Of a stretch of DNA of 64,000 bases, positions 1-44,781 are shown piece after piece. The notes beneath the pieces were generated by a model. The model searched no databases, was not told the DNA's origin, and saw only the letters and a list, made by a program, of their open reading frames with translations. This DNA comes from Fasciola hepatica (taxonomy: Eukaryota; Platyhelminthes; Trematoda; Plagiorchiida; Fasciolidae), in the NCBI GenBank assembly GCA_948099385.1, contig CANUEZ040000165.1:3174501-3238500 (forward strand). The letters run 5' to 3'. Both the position numbers and the translations under genes were made by a program. The stretch's first letter is position 1. The number at the start of each line of letters is the position of its first letter.

Positions 1-660
1 AAGGTCAAATCACGCATCACTATCGGTAAGTGTTTGGCACAATTGGAATGCTGTTACTCATGCTGTTTCACAGAATCGAAGAACCAAGCTCCTCTCAAAG
101 GGAAGAATCAACCGAAAAACTTCCAGGGGGTATATATGACCAGAAAACCGAATTAAATCGGCGCTTCGTGCAGAAAAACGGTTTGCACTAAATGTTTGTT
201 TGCTTTGGCGTTTAAAAAACGGAACTCTTTCTTCCCTTAGCAAACGCACAGTAACAGCTTCCAATTTAGCCCATTCCAGTGGATTATTTCTCTCGCTGTA
301 TGATATATAAATGGAAATGTTTTACGTACACAATAGACAAGAACAAATGAAATGCTTGCATCTCGTGACCTGTCTTCTTCCTGTTCTCGTGAAAAATCGG
401 CATTCCCACTTCGCAAGTGGTCCATACTCTCATCAAGCACCGGGACTAGAAGCAGATCACCACAAAATAGAAAGGAGACTCTTTCGTACTTCACAGTGAC
501 AACACTGCCATCATCAGCTGCAACTTTTCACATCAGACGCACGTCGGAACGTAAAAATGCCGTGATCACTGGGATCAACCCATAAACCTGATCCTAGTGG
601 AATGATTGACCGCAAGATGTACTAGAGATGAGTCTCAGGCAATGAAGTAGCGTACCAACG
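1..660. other. No recognisable gene or repeat
   Basis: Short open frames occur on both strands but none resembles a known domain. I see nothing I can name in this stretch. It could hold the missing terminal ATP6V1A exon, but no matching residues were spotted. Confidence 0.3.
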
Positions 661-667
661 AACCTGG

Positions 668-958
668 TCAACAGTGGTGGGGTTTAAACCTTCGTCCACT
701 TTCACTTTATTCAACCATTTCCCTACCACTTCTGTCCTCTGGTTTCGGTTCCTACGTTCCTGCAACGTTGAGTCCAGGACAAAGAGAACAGAAGCATAAA
801 CTGAAAAACACCCCCAAAAAGTCCAAGTAGTGAGCGGAAATCAAGAAGACAAAGCACGAGTAGGAATGCAACTACGCCACTGGCCGCGACACCTATCTAT
901 ATCACTTGATGTCTCCAACCATTTGGTAGGTTGATCCGTAGACCCACCTACAACAGGG
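668..958 (-). mobile_element. RTE-like family B 3'-end fragment
   Basis: This resembles the 3' end of the B element at 40627-40870. It shares the B signature in reverse orientation: an inverted tail near CACTTTATTC, then CAACTACGCCACTGGC, then TCACTTGATGTCTCCAACCATTTG. It is diverged, with an extra insertion. It has no coding capacity. Confidence 0.6.
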
Positions 959-961
959 CAA

Positions 962-2056
962 ACCCCACTGATCACTGACTTTCTCACCATGTTGCAAACA
1001 GAATTAAAAAGTATGAATATACAAGATGGATAGGGAGTGGACCTACACGGGTGGGAAAAGGAAAGAACATTCTAATAGCCAACACACGGAATACGTAAGT
1101 CTAACTGTACAAACACACACTGATCAATCATTCTGATTCGACACAAAGTGACAACACGATCGCCACTGTTCACGGTTCACTACCATATCCTTCAGTGCCT
1201 CCAGCCAGTTGGTTGAGAAATCTTTTGGACCCCAAAACGAAAAAGTGAGGCACCCACTTCTCCAAAGTTTGCTCTACACTTTCCCATTCTTCGTTACCAA
1301 GTCATCTGTTGACCTCCACGTGGTTTCTTTCACTCCCGAGGAGAAACGGAAAACAGAGCACGGTGCGGTAGACGAGAATGTTCGTCATACGTAACACGTG
1401 CCCCAACCAACGAAGCCTGCTAAGCTGGATACGCTGTGATAGAGAACTCTCTGAGGTGGTACCCAATGCTCAATTTTTTGGCCTCGGCATTGCCCACTCA
1501 GTTATTCTACCCAATCTTGGCAACATGGCGCAAAACCTGAAGACGACGAATATCTTCCGAACGCAAAATCCATGTCTTGCAACTATAAAACAAAACTGAA
1601 CGCACCATGGCACAATAAACACAACCTTTCAACTTCAGTGAAACAGTAGGTCGGCGCCACAAATGCTTCAATCCAGAGTACGCCCCTCGAACCTTGGATA
1701 TACGCGTGCTTACCTCTACTACCGTACTCCCATCCGTCGTCACGCTGCTGCCGAGGTAACGAAAGTGGTCAACAATTGCCAGCACCTCCCATCGAGCATC
1801 AAGTTTGCAATCGTTGATGTCCAGTCTTGCAACATCAGTTTAGGCACTCTGAAGGTGAAAAGCGCATGTCGAATGGAGCTACAGCTTTTGCGAGTCTATC
1901 TAGTGCACGTTGAACATGTTCCGTGAATTCGGACAAGCAGACAAGCTGAAAGTTAGCAGATTCACAATCAGGAGCGGCATCTCGAATGCTGGATCGAGCA
2001 CTTTCAGACACTTTTTCGCTGGCCCTCAGAGTAAGTCTCACGAATAGCTCTTCGGG
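962..2056 (-). mobile_element. RTE-like family A fragment (3' half of RT ORF and tail)
   Basis: Minus-strand frames at 1785-1507 and 2041-1835 encode VDHFRYLGSSVTTDGSTVVEVSTRISK, GLKHLWRRP and VAPFDMRF. These blocks are nearly the same as the C-terminal half of the reverse transcriptase ORF of the family A element at 18572-22398. The 3' tail near 970-1070 also matches. The copy is truncated at its 5' side and broken by frame changes, so it is a dead copy. Confidence 0.75.
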
Positions 2057-2059
2057 TGC

Positions 2060-3060
2060 ATGCTTAGTGGTGTTTCTACAGCTCCACTTACCGAGGCGGA
2101 GATCCAGGCCTTAGGACGTCACAAGTCGCGGGGCTTCGTTTGCCTTCCCCGAACGTTTTTTAAAGATGGTGAAGTTCGAGGACTTCACGTTTTGTTTTCA
2201 AAAGTTTGGAATTTCGATCAGGTTCCGTCCTTGAGGGGGGAGATAGTTGTCTCTATATTTAAGCGCTCGCGCATTGATTGGGCCAATTATGGGGGTGTGA
2301 GCCTTATCCTAATAGCCTCGAAGCTACTCGAGTCTGTCATTCTTCGCAGGGTCTGCCAAACGCGTGAAGAGCAGACCCACGAGGAGCAAGCTGGGTTTAG
2401 AGCAGGTCGCGGATGTATCGATCAAATCTTCATCCTTTGAGAACTGCTAGAGCACCGATACACTTCCCAAAGAGTAAAAGTCATTGTACTTTGACGTTCG
2501 AACAGCCTTCGATTCCGTCGATGAGACTGCACTATGGAATGGGATATGAAGTACCTGAGATGTACCAGTGTTCAAAGAGTCGGATAAAGGCCTATGTCCA
2601 GCCTTCGCCCCCTTTTGTCATCTCTGGTGAAGTTCGGTAGGGCTGCCCTATATCCCCAATTCTCGTCAACTTTGTCATGGATGATCCAAAGGGTGGAGTT
2701 GAATTTGTCCCGTGAAACAAAGTTTCTGAATTCAAATATGTCGATGATATCGCCTTCTTGAGTGACGCACAGGCAATACAGCTCGCTTTAGACCGCTTAG
2801 CGATTGAGGTATACAGACACAAAATGTACTTTGAGAATTCCAAGGGCAAAGTGTTTTTACGAGACTGGCAGGAGCCTGTGCCTGCGCACACCCTTTGTGG
2901 TGATCAGCTAGAGATAGTCGACAACTTAAGGTAATTCGCGAGCATGATAACAGCTGGAAGTGGTGTTGAGGGGGAGATCAGTTGACGCATAGCGAGATAA
3001 AAAACAAATTTCGCAACACGGCGTTGCAGTGACCTCCTGTTCTCTCTTAAGGAACTGGTG
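2060..3060 (+). mobile_element. RTE-like family F reverse transcriptase fragment
   Basis: The frame at 2060-2440 encodes a degenerate RT start (EAEIQALGRHKS, YGGVSLILIASKLLESVIL, EEQAGFRAGRGCIDQIFIL), typical of the RT palm and fingers of APE-type non-LTR elements. Later parts are broken by stops. The stretch around 2850-2900 also occurs, inverted, near 48550-48610, which makes that region another copy. It is cut off at about 3060 where a family A endonuclease fragment starts. Confidence 0.65.
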
Positions 3061-3074
3061 TACGTTGCCGCTGC

Positions 3075-3938
3075 TCGGCGTACGCCCCAACAGATGGCAG
3101 CTCTGACATGCAGAAAGTTGAGGTCTACTATGAACTCGCCACCCTCGTTCCTAGGAGCAAAGGTTCTGACATTGTATTGCTAGCAGATGATTTTAATGCA
3201 CAAGTTTGCAAACTTGGTGCTTCAGAAGCTTGTTTGAGTGGTTGTTGTGCCTTACCCGCTGAGCGTACAGATAAACAGAGATAGGTTTCTCCAGGTTCGT
3301 GCGGATAATCGGTTGTTCTTGTCTAGTACAGATCTCCTACACAGTTCCTTTCGCACGGTGACATGGCGCTCTAACTCTATGGGAAATTTGAACCAGATTG
3401 ATCATATCGCAGTAAGCTACCGGTGGCGCAGCTCCATTCAGAACTGATCTTACTGGTCCACATACGTACAGTTGGACCATGCATTAGTTTTGATGCGATT
3501 ATCTCTCCATCTCCATGAAATTCGTCGCAAACCGCAAACCCGGTTAACCGTGCAACGTTCGCACTAATCATGAACGAAAATTAGTGCACGAGCTACGAAC
3601 TACGACGAGCAGTATTGTAGATGAGCATTGGTCTCATATCAAACAGTCGATACACGTTGCATCAGGTTTTGCCTGTGGTCCTAGATGTGATGTCCATCAA
3701 AGACACTGGATTTTGCAAGAGTCGTCGAGTATAACGGAGCAAACGCGTCAGCTCTCGAACTGTAGAGATGAATAAGATGCGAAGACATACAAAAGCAAGT
3801 TACGAAAAGCCTTAAGAATGATCGCGAAAGTTGGTGGGTCAAGGTAGCCGGAGAAACGAGAGTAGCAGCTGCCTCAAGTAACAGTTAAAGGAAGATGTAT
3901 CGACCAGTTTTTACTCTTCGGCAGCTACTTGAAACGCG

Positions 3939-3977
<39 letters not shown>

Positions 3978-4255
3978 GTCGACCGACAATAATGGTTCTC
4001 CTAGACTTGAAAGGCGTTTTCAATTCAGTTGGTCGAAAGGCGCTTTTCAGTGCTCTTCATCAAAAAGGTATTCCCCAGAAGTTCGTGAATCTACTGAGGT
4101 CATTGTTTTGTCGGTTCGAAACGGCCAGCGGTGTTCAACAAGGATGCCCCATGTCTGCATTCCTGTTCAACTTCGTCACGGACGAGACAGTGGAGAATGC
4201 TTGGTGAGGTCTCCAGGGTGTGGTCATCGAACCAGGAAACTGTGAAGAGCTTTGT
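3075..4255 (+). mobile_element. RTE-like family A endonuclease-to-RT fragment, decayed
   Basis: The stretch 3079-3636 is an endonuclease C-terminal region (RADNRLFLSSTDL, TVTWRSNSMG, DHIAVSYRWRSS) with frame breaks. 3890-4255 is an RT piece (VLLDLKGVFNSVGRKALFSAL, SGVQQGCPMSAFLFNF). A (CA)n microsatellite lies between. The first part is nearly identical, inverted, to 32131-32690 and shares its defects. Confidence 0.7.
3941..3977 (+). repeat. (CA)n microsatellite
   Basis: An uninterrupted run of CA dinucleotides lies inside a decayed RTE RT region. Other copies of the element lack it, so it expanded after insertion. Confidence 0.9.
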
Positions 4256-4499
4256 GACTTAGTGGATTCCTACCGGTGACTCAAATGAGACAGAACAGCT
4301 TGCGGGAATTTCCCACGTCTTGCAGCACGACGAGACAGGCCGCAACTTAACAGACCAGCGGAATGCGAAGAAATCCAGATAAGCGACCAGTGCTGATTTA
4401 TGTCTCTGGGTGGGGCTACATCTAGTTTTTCAGCTGGGACATTTTCGAAAACGGATAAGCAAAATGGATCGGAAAGCTTATCGCAACGGTCTGAGAATA

Positions 4500-5645
4500 C
4501 AGCGGAGCCGAACCCGAGTTCATGTTTACGGCGATCTTTCACCCGAGTTTATCACGGGATGTGGTGTTCGTCAGGGTTGCCCTGTTTCACCCTTCCTCTT
4601 CAACTTTGTAGTTGAATTAATTCTTGAGTTAGCCGTATCCTCGTGTGAGAATAGTGACGTCGATCTTTGTTCAGGCAGTAGACTGTCTGACTCGGAATAA
4701 GCGGACAATATTGTTCTTCTGAGTGAAGATCCGGGTAAATTGCAAGCTCTCTTAGATAGCCTAAACAACAGTGTAGCAATGTTTGGGATGTGTTTTGCAC
4801 TTGGGTTGGCTCAACACCAAACCTCTTCTTGGCAGGGGAAGCTCTAGCTGAAGTGGGTAAATTTTGTCACCTGGGAGGTTACATCTCACCAGGAAGACAG
4901 ATATCAGATGAAGTGTCATCGCGTATACAGAAGGCACGCTTGGCTTTTGCCAACTTCCGTCATCTGTGGAGTCGGCATGACATCCGATTGTCTGTTAAGG
5001 GTAGAGTGTACAATGCGGCGGTTGGGTGCGTTCTTCCATACGGTTCAGAAACATGATCGGTGGGTGGTAGAAGATAGGCGAAGACTGTCGGTGTTTGAGC
5101 ATTGATGTCTCCGTAGCACTGCCCCAGTATGGTGGGAACACCTTATGAGCAATGCTGAGGTTAGACGTAAGGTGTTGGGAACCAGATATCAGTCTGTGTA
5201 TCAAGCATTGAATCTAAACAGGTTAAGGTGGTTGGGACATGTGTTACGCATGTCCACCGATAGATTTCTTCAGCGTACGCTGTTCTCTGAGGCTGGTAGT
5301 GATTGGAAGGTAGGTCGGGGTGGTCAGTCCATGACACGGCAAACGGGTATGAAAACCCTGACTCATGGACTTAGCCACGTAGGACGTGTTAGGCTTTCAC
5401 GTTGGGGTCCACGTGATCCGCCTAACAAATGGTTGGAGACATTAAGTGATATGACTCGGTGTCGCAGCCAGTGGCGTAGTTGCATTCCTTGTCCTCCTGA
5501 TTTCCGCTTATTACTTTGACTTTCTTTTGAATGGTTCACTTTATGCTTCTGTACTTTTTGCCGTTTACTGGACGATGCCGGAAGGCAGCAACCGAAACCA
5601 GAACACAGAAGTGCGAGGCTAATGGCTGAATAAACTGAAACTGAA
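4500..5645 (+). mobile_element. RTE-like family B, 5'-truncated copy
   Basis: It starts in the RT domain (YGDLSPEFITGCGVRQGCPVSPFLFNFVVELILELAV in short blocks) and runs through HLWSRHDIRLSVKGRVYNAA and LNRLRWLGHVLRMSTDRF to the 3' end AATAAACTGAAACTG at about 5630-5645. It is nearly identical to the inverted copies at 22397-23230 and 40627-41770. The RT active-site YADD reads stop-A-D-N at 4698-4709, so the copy cannot make an RT. Confidence 0.85.
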
Positions 5646-5694
5646 GCTGAGCATAGAGCCAACAACCGTTCCCCGTAGCTCGAGTCACAGGAAT

Positions 5695-6230
5695 CTAGCC
5701 CAAAAAGGCTTCATAAATACGCCACGTTTGATGACAGTCGACCAACTCCAGCATTCCTATCTCCTGCCAAAACCACGATATCAGCCCGGCTTGCTCTATG
5801 TAGGAGGTCGTGAAGCTTTTGGTAGAAGTTATCTTCGACTGCATCTGCGCTGCAGTCGCTGGTTGGATACGTCGAAGCGACAGGCAGATTGCGCCCATCG
5901 GAGCGGCGCCTGCTCACTTTGCACGAACCCCCGAATCTCACTGCGCATAAACGACTATTGACTGGGATCCAGTATAGCAGTGCCGTTTCAGATTTTTCAC
6001 TGAGAGCAGTGCCATTCCCAGCAAGACCAGAAGATGCAGTCCTAGCGTCCCCAAAAAGGCGTAAGTGAAACTTCACGGGAGGATTAGATGGGGGCGTCAA
6101 TCGAATGATAGAAGTCTTCAATCCGAGTCTCTCGAATGAAGCACACGTCGATGGCAAGGAACTCAGGTGTACGAGCTAAACCCATCTGTTGTCCTATACG
6201 CATCAGGGTTCTCAAGTTGAACGTGGTTCG
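5695..6230 (-). mobile_element. RTE-like endonuclease fragment
   Basis: The minus frame 6157-5711 encodes LLYWIPVNSRLCAVRFGGS and IVVLAGDRNAGVGRL. These are diverged versions of the endonuclease blocks ALLDWIPINTRLCAV and VLAGDFNAQVGKL seen in the A element at 18572-22398. The asparagine block FNAQ is altered to RNAG. It is an isolated fragment with no RT attached. Confidence 0.7.
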
Positions 6231-6499
6231 TTTTAATGGGCACTGAGGACGATGCAAGGCATCAGGCAGCGGTAGCCGGTTAGGTGAGACTCGAAAGGAC
6301 GAAAGGGAACATAGCTAAGACTTCGACCAGTGGTACTACAGCAGACATGGTGGACCGAAGAACCCGAGGGGTGTGAAAATGGAAAAGAAATTGAGAAGGG
6401 AATGAATATGGGAGAGCTTCTGTACGATGTAAAAGAATAGTCGTTCGTGAGCACGGAAGAGCAGTCAGTTAAAGTAGTAGAATCTGCTATAGCTTTCTA

Positions 6500-6660
6500 C
6501 GTTGCGGGCTGTTTCATTACTTGGTCGCCCAGTTCAGAAAAGCAATTCTTTCGAGGACGCACCTCTAGCTTTTGGACACTTAGGCGCGTCGTGTAAGGCA
6601 GCACGTTGGTCTAGACGAGCCAGTGGCGAATTGTATGGCTGACTTGCCTCTTCTGGAAAC
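6500..6660 (-). repeat. RTE-like family G 3'-tail fragment
   Basis: It is a diverged inverted relative of 29430-29590: GAGGTGCGTCCTCGAA, then CTGGGCGACC on the minus strand. It is non-coding. Confidence 0.5.
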
Positions 6661-7236
6661 CAGTGGGAGACGGTGACTGAATGCTCAGTACATTCGCTCT
6701 TCAAATGAGGCCAGACATCCTGCGTGTCCAGTGTAACCCTCCTCCACAGATGCCGGTGAACGCAGCATTGTACGCCTCATACGTCACCCATGGTTGGTTC
6801 TGAATTAGCGTTTAGCCACTGGTCCTATACTGACTTTCAGTCAGCTAATCCGATGGGAAAGCACCGGGCATTTGCTTTCGTCCTCTCACCTTAGTGGGAA
6901 CACCTTCGCCACGATAAGGCAGTGAGTAGGACTGTCTCAGCAGAGGTTGCGACAGACGCGCGGTTATTTGGGAGCATTTAAAGAGTCGTTCAGGACGAAC
7001 AGCCATCTCGGAGAACACTCACCGCCGACCATACTCAGGCATTTGTCAATGGACGTTTGACCGTAAAATTGCCTTGAGAAAAGTTACCCACGGTAACCGA
7101 AACGCTGGCGAATTACATCTACCAAAAACGCTATTATTAACATTAAAACTTTCACAGTAAAACAACACACGGCGCATCGGATTCTCGATACACTCCTTAC
7201 ATGGTTTGATAGTGATATTTACAAACCGAAACTCAC

Positions 7237-40582
<33,346 letters not shown>

Positions 40583-40604
40583 CTAAAACGAAATGAAAAA
40601 ACGG
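40583..40604 (-). promoter_or_regulatory. Splice acceptor directly abutting the ATP6V1A start codon
   Basis: On the minus strand a T-rich tract (CCGTTTTTTCATTTCGTTTTAG) ends in AG at 40584-40583, and the ATG follows at once. This is a good 3' splice site. It implies either a cis-spliced non-coding exon further upstream or addition of a spliced leader in trans, which is known in flatworms. I see no donor that clearly belongs to it within the retroelement upstream. The motif is seen directly; its use is inferred. Confidence 0.6.
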
Positions 40605-40626
40605 TAGCAGCATTATCTTGAGATAA

Positions 40627-42640
40627 ATGGTGCATTCAGTTTATTCCACCTTTAACCTCGCACTTTTGTGCTCTGGTTTCGGTTGCTGCCTTCCGGCATC
40701 GTCCAGTAAACGGCGAAAAGAACAGAAGCATAAAGTGAACCATTCAAAAGAAAGTCAAAGTAATAAGCTGAAATCAAGAGGACAAGGAATGCAACTACGC
40801 CACTGGCTGCGACACCGAGTCATATCACTTAATGTCTCCAACCATTTGTTAGGCGGATCAAGTGGACCCAAACGTGAAAGCCTAACACGTCCTACGTGGC
40901 TAAGTCCACGAGTCAGGGTTTTCATACCCTTTTGCCGTGTCATGGACTGACCACTCCGACCTACCTTCCAATCACTACCAGCCTCAGAGAACAGCGTACG
41001 CTGAGGAAATCTATCGGTGGACACGCGTAACACATGTCCCAACCACCTTAACCTGTTTAGATTCAATGCTTGATACACAGACTGATATCTGGTTCCCAAC
41101 ACCTTACGTCTAACCTCAGCATTGCTCATAAGGTGTTCCCACCATACTGGGGCAATGCTACGGAGAAATCAATGCTCAAGCACCGACAGTCTTCGCCTAT
41201 CTTCTACCACCCACCGATCATGTTTCTGAACCGTATGGAAGAACGCACCCAACCGCCGCATTGTACACTCTACCCTTAACAGACAATCGGATGTCATGCC
41301 GACTCCACAGATGACGGAAGTTGGCAAAAGCCAAGCGTGCCTTCTGTATACGCGATGACACTTCATCTGATATCTGTCTTCCTGGTGAGATGTAACCTCC
41401 CAGGTGACAAAATTTACCCACTTCAGCTAGAGCTTCCCCTGCCAAGAAGAGGTTTGGTGTTGAGCCAACCCAAGTGCAAAACACATCCCAAACATTGCTA
41501 CACTGTTGTTTAGGCTATCTAAGAGAGCTTGCAATTTACCCGGATCTTCACTCAGAAGAACAATATTGTCCGCTTATTCCGAGTCAGACAGTCTACTGCC
41601 TGAACAAAGATCGACGTCACTATTCTCACACGAGGATACGGCTAACTCAAGAATTAATTCAACTACAAAGTTGAAGAGGAAGGGTGAAACAGGGCAACCC
41701 TGACGAACACCACATCCCGTGATAAACTCGGGTGAAAGATCGCCGTAAGCATGAACCCGGCTTCGGCTGTTTGTATACAAGCTTTGGAAAAGAGAAATAA
41801 ACTTCTCTGGCACACCCTTCGATGGAAGGCAGCGCCAGAGAACGGTGCGGTCCACTGAGTTCAACGCCGCTCTCAGATCAAGAAAGACATCGATTTTGAG
41901 CCTATGGAAGATGTGTCTGTGCTCTAAGGTTTGCCGAAGAGTGAAGATATGGTCAATACAACCTCGACCGGGTCGGAAACCGGCTTGATTTCCACGCGTA
42001 CACACTTCGCGCGCGCTGAATAATCAGTGGAGAATAAGACCGGTGAGCAGTTTAGACGCGATACTTACCGAGCTAGTGCCTCCGTGGTTTTCATAAGAGG
42101 ACTTGTCACCCTTCTTGTAAATCGGCACAATCACCGATTCACACCATTCCCTGGGAATCCGCTCACTATCCCAAATAACACGGAGGAGTTTTGTTAAATC
42201 CGAAACTAAAGCTTCGCCTCCATCCTTCAAAAAAGATAGACTACCCGTCCGGTCCAACGGCTTTGTACCTTTTCAAGTTACCTACCTCCCGCCTAATCTC
42301 CATATCCGATGGAGGAGCGATATCCACCTGCATCGTTTCTCTGGCAGGTATATTTGAAAGGTCCACCACTGAAGTGGGCAAACTGAATTGTCCCTTTAAG
42401 TGCTCCGCCCAACGATTCAGACGACGTCCCTGGGAGTGAATCAGTGAGCCGTCGGATTTCTTGATTAGCTCACTTACACCGGGTTTCCGTGGACTGGTGC
42501 CTTTAATCAAACGGAGAAATGTGTGAGTATTGCCAATGGACGCAACCTCTTCCATTTCCCCACATTTCGCAATCCACCACTCTGGTACATTATTCCTTGT
42601 CTCGTCAGTTGTACATTTAATACGTCTTTTCTGTCCCATA
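40627..42640 (-). mobile_element. RTE-like family B element (3' end complete)
   Basis: It is the same element as 22397-24090 but with the 3' end present: HVGRVRLSRLGPLDPPNKWL, a 3'UTR, and the inverted terminus CAGTTTATTC at 40634-40643. The RT frame has the same stop at 41576-41574. Its 3' end lies only about 45 bp upstream of the ATP6V1A start codon and points the same way as the gene, so this element is the gene's immediate 5' flank. Confidence 0.85.
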
Positions 42641-42704
42641 AATTCACCACATGTCCTCTATGAATTTCAGCTCTCATGCCGCATGTATCTGTCGAATAAA
42701 TTGT

Positions 42705-42809
42705 TATAGTACACGATTGAGCCGGAGCGTAAGAAGATAGGAAGCCTAATATCTAGGTCTCCTATCTTCTCGGTTTTTCTCGGACGATCCGGCTCAATCG
42801 TGTACCATA
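42705..42809. repeat. Nested foldback repeat (copy in block 2)
   Basis: It has the same outer and inner arms as 24153-24257 and is part of the duplicated block. Confidence 0.75.
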
Positions 42810-42821
42810 ATAACCACTCAC

Positions 42822-44747
42822 CATCATCATCATCATCATCATCGTCATCGTCATCGTACAGCATTAAACAGTATGGCAAACCCCAATGGCCACTGCCTTT
42901 CTCACCATGTTGCACGTTGAATTAGAAAGTATGAATATACAAAATGGATATGTAGTGGACCTACACGGTCATTTCTCAGGCTCCTAGTCAGTTGGCATCT
43001 CAGGGACTTACGCAGGAACAGATCTGCGAGCATCCAACAGAGCAATTGATGTCGAAGTTTTCCATCATTTGTAGGACCGACTTCAAGCAGAGTCTCGGTT
43101 ATCGTCCAAAAGCAACGGCGCGCGACAGGTGGTATTTACGTTGGTGCGACCACGGACGAGACGTAAACAGAAGCGAGCACGGACCAAGGCGTGATCTGAG
43201 TCCACAGGCGTAAACCAAAATGGACAACAGTCTTCAATTGATCTACGTCAGCGGTGACCAATCACAAGATAGTCAGTCTGAGTCCAACGTTGTGAAGACG
43301 TAAGAGGACGCCATGTTAGTCTATGCCGCTTCTTAGGGCAAGAGTTCGTACTCGCCAGAAACAATCTGTGGTCGGAGCACAGCTGAATGAGACGATCGCC
43401 GTTGTCAGTGCGATCGGTTGGGATAGCAAAGGGGCATCCAATGTACCTTTCGGAATCTCCCAAACGACCAACTTGGGTGTTGAAATCCCCAGCAATGACC
43501 ACCACGTCTGTTGAATGCACGCTTCGAAGCAGCTGAGACAAATCCTGATAGAATTCGTCCTTGGTCTCGCAGGAACTGCAGACAGTCGGCGCACACACAG
43601 ACACGACGAACAAACATCGGCGTTCCGGTTTGTTAGTGTCGACACGAACAAAACCGTCCAACCAAACTACACACAAACGGCTGCTGACTGAAATCCAGTC
43701 TAGCAGTGCACGCTCAGCTTTCATGCACAAAGCAATCCCAACGCCAGACTGATCACAAGCACTACAAACCGAGTCACCCCCGATACGCAAAGAGTGAAGC
43801 GAGAGACTGAGGTTGTATTTGGGGTGCGATAAGCGATCACAGAAGTGGGGTCTTGTATGCGTGTTTCGGAGACACAACATACATCTACTTTAAAAGTGTC
43901 AAGGGTTTTAGTGGGGCAGCCTGTTGCCCTATCTGACAGTGCGCGGACGTTGAAGGTAGCTAAGTAAACTGAGCATTTAGGCTTAAGGGGTGCATTCGAT
44001 CTACACTCAATTCCTGAACTACTACTTCCATCAGAGCCGTCTCGTATTGATCTTGAAAAGCTGGTAAGGCCCCTTACAGGAAAGATGCTGGAGGTTCTTG
44101 GGCAAATCGTACTTCGCCGCTGTCCACACCGCAGAAGCAGTTTTTCTTTGGGAACCCTAACCGGAGTCTTTCACTCAAGAGTCTCATTCACAAGGCAGTG
44201 GGGCGTTAACCCAGCACGGGAACGTGACCGAAGAACCCGTGAAGGAACTTCATCTGGTCTGTCACGTAAAACCTGATTGTTGCATGCATTCTGTTTTGTC
44301 TTTGCTGGTGCTCTGCTATCGATCCGCTCTTCGGGATCAGTCCTCAGCCCCATGCACCCAATGGAGCAAGCGGAACGTGGACGGGGCAGCATCGTTTGGA
44401 CCGGGGGCTACCCAGCCCAGGCGGGCGATAGCTGCCCAATTAAGTGCAATGACTTCGCCCACCGCTGAGAGAAACCCTAGGTACTCCACTCTTACGTCCA
44501 TCTAATGGAGGTTTTTAAACCGATAAACTGTTTCTCTCCGTGTTTATTCGTCGGAGTATCCTCTACAGGGGCATAGTGGTTAGAACCGCATGTTGTCATT
44601 CAACTAGTTCTGAGAGTGGACTCCGTCTGGCCTCTACTCATCGACCAGTCAGGCATGATTGCACCTCCAGCTCAAGGAAGCCATCCTGTTTAGTTCGTTG
44701 GGTCATGGAGGCACGCAAGCCATCACACCACGCCCAGGTGCAGTCTC
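42822..44747 (-). mobile_element. RTE family A-like deletion derivative (copy in block 2)
   Basis: It is the same as 24270-26195: 5'UTR, endonuclease frame 43880-43248 with AGDFNTQVGRL, 3' tail and trinucleotide run, with no RT. Confidence 0.7.
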
Positions 44748-44781
44748 ATCGTGATGGTCATTAGTCTGCCATGAAGATCAT

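Noticed and set aside
3941..3977. His-Thr repeat protein
   Set aside because: This is the CA microsatellite translated; the surrounding RT is broken.
7219..7236. Natural C-terminus V-S-F-G-L of ATP6V1A
   Set aside because: The GTGAGT fits a splice donor, and the family has about 20 further residues of a different sequence.
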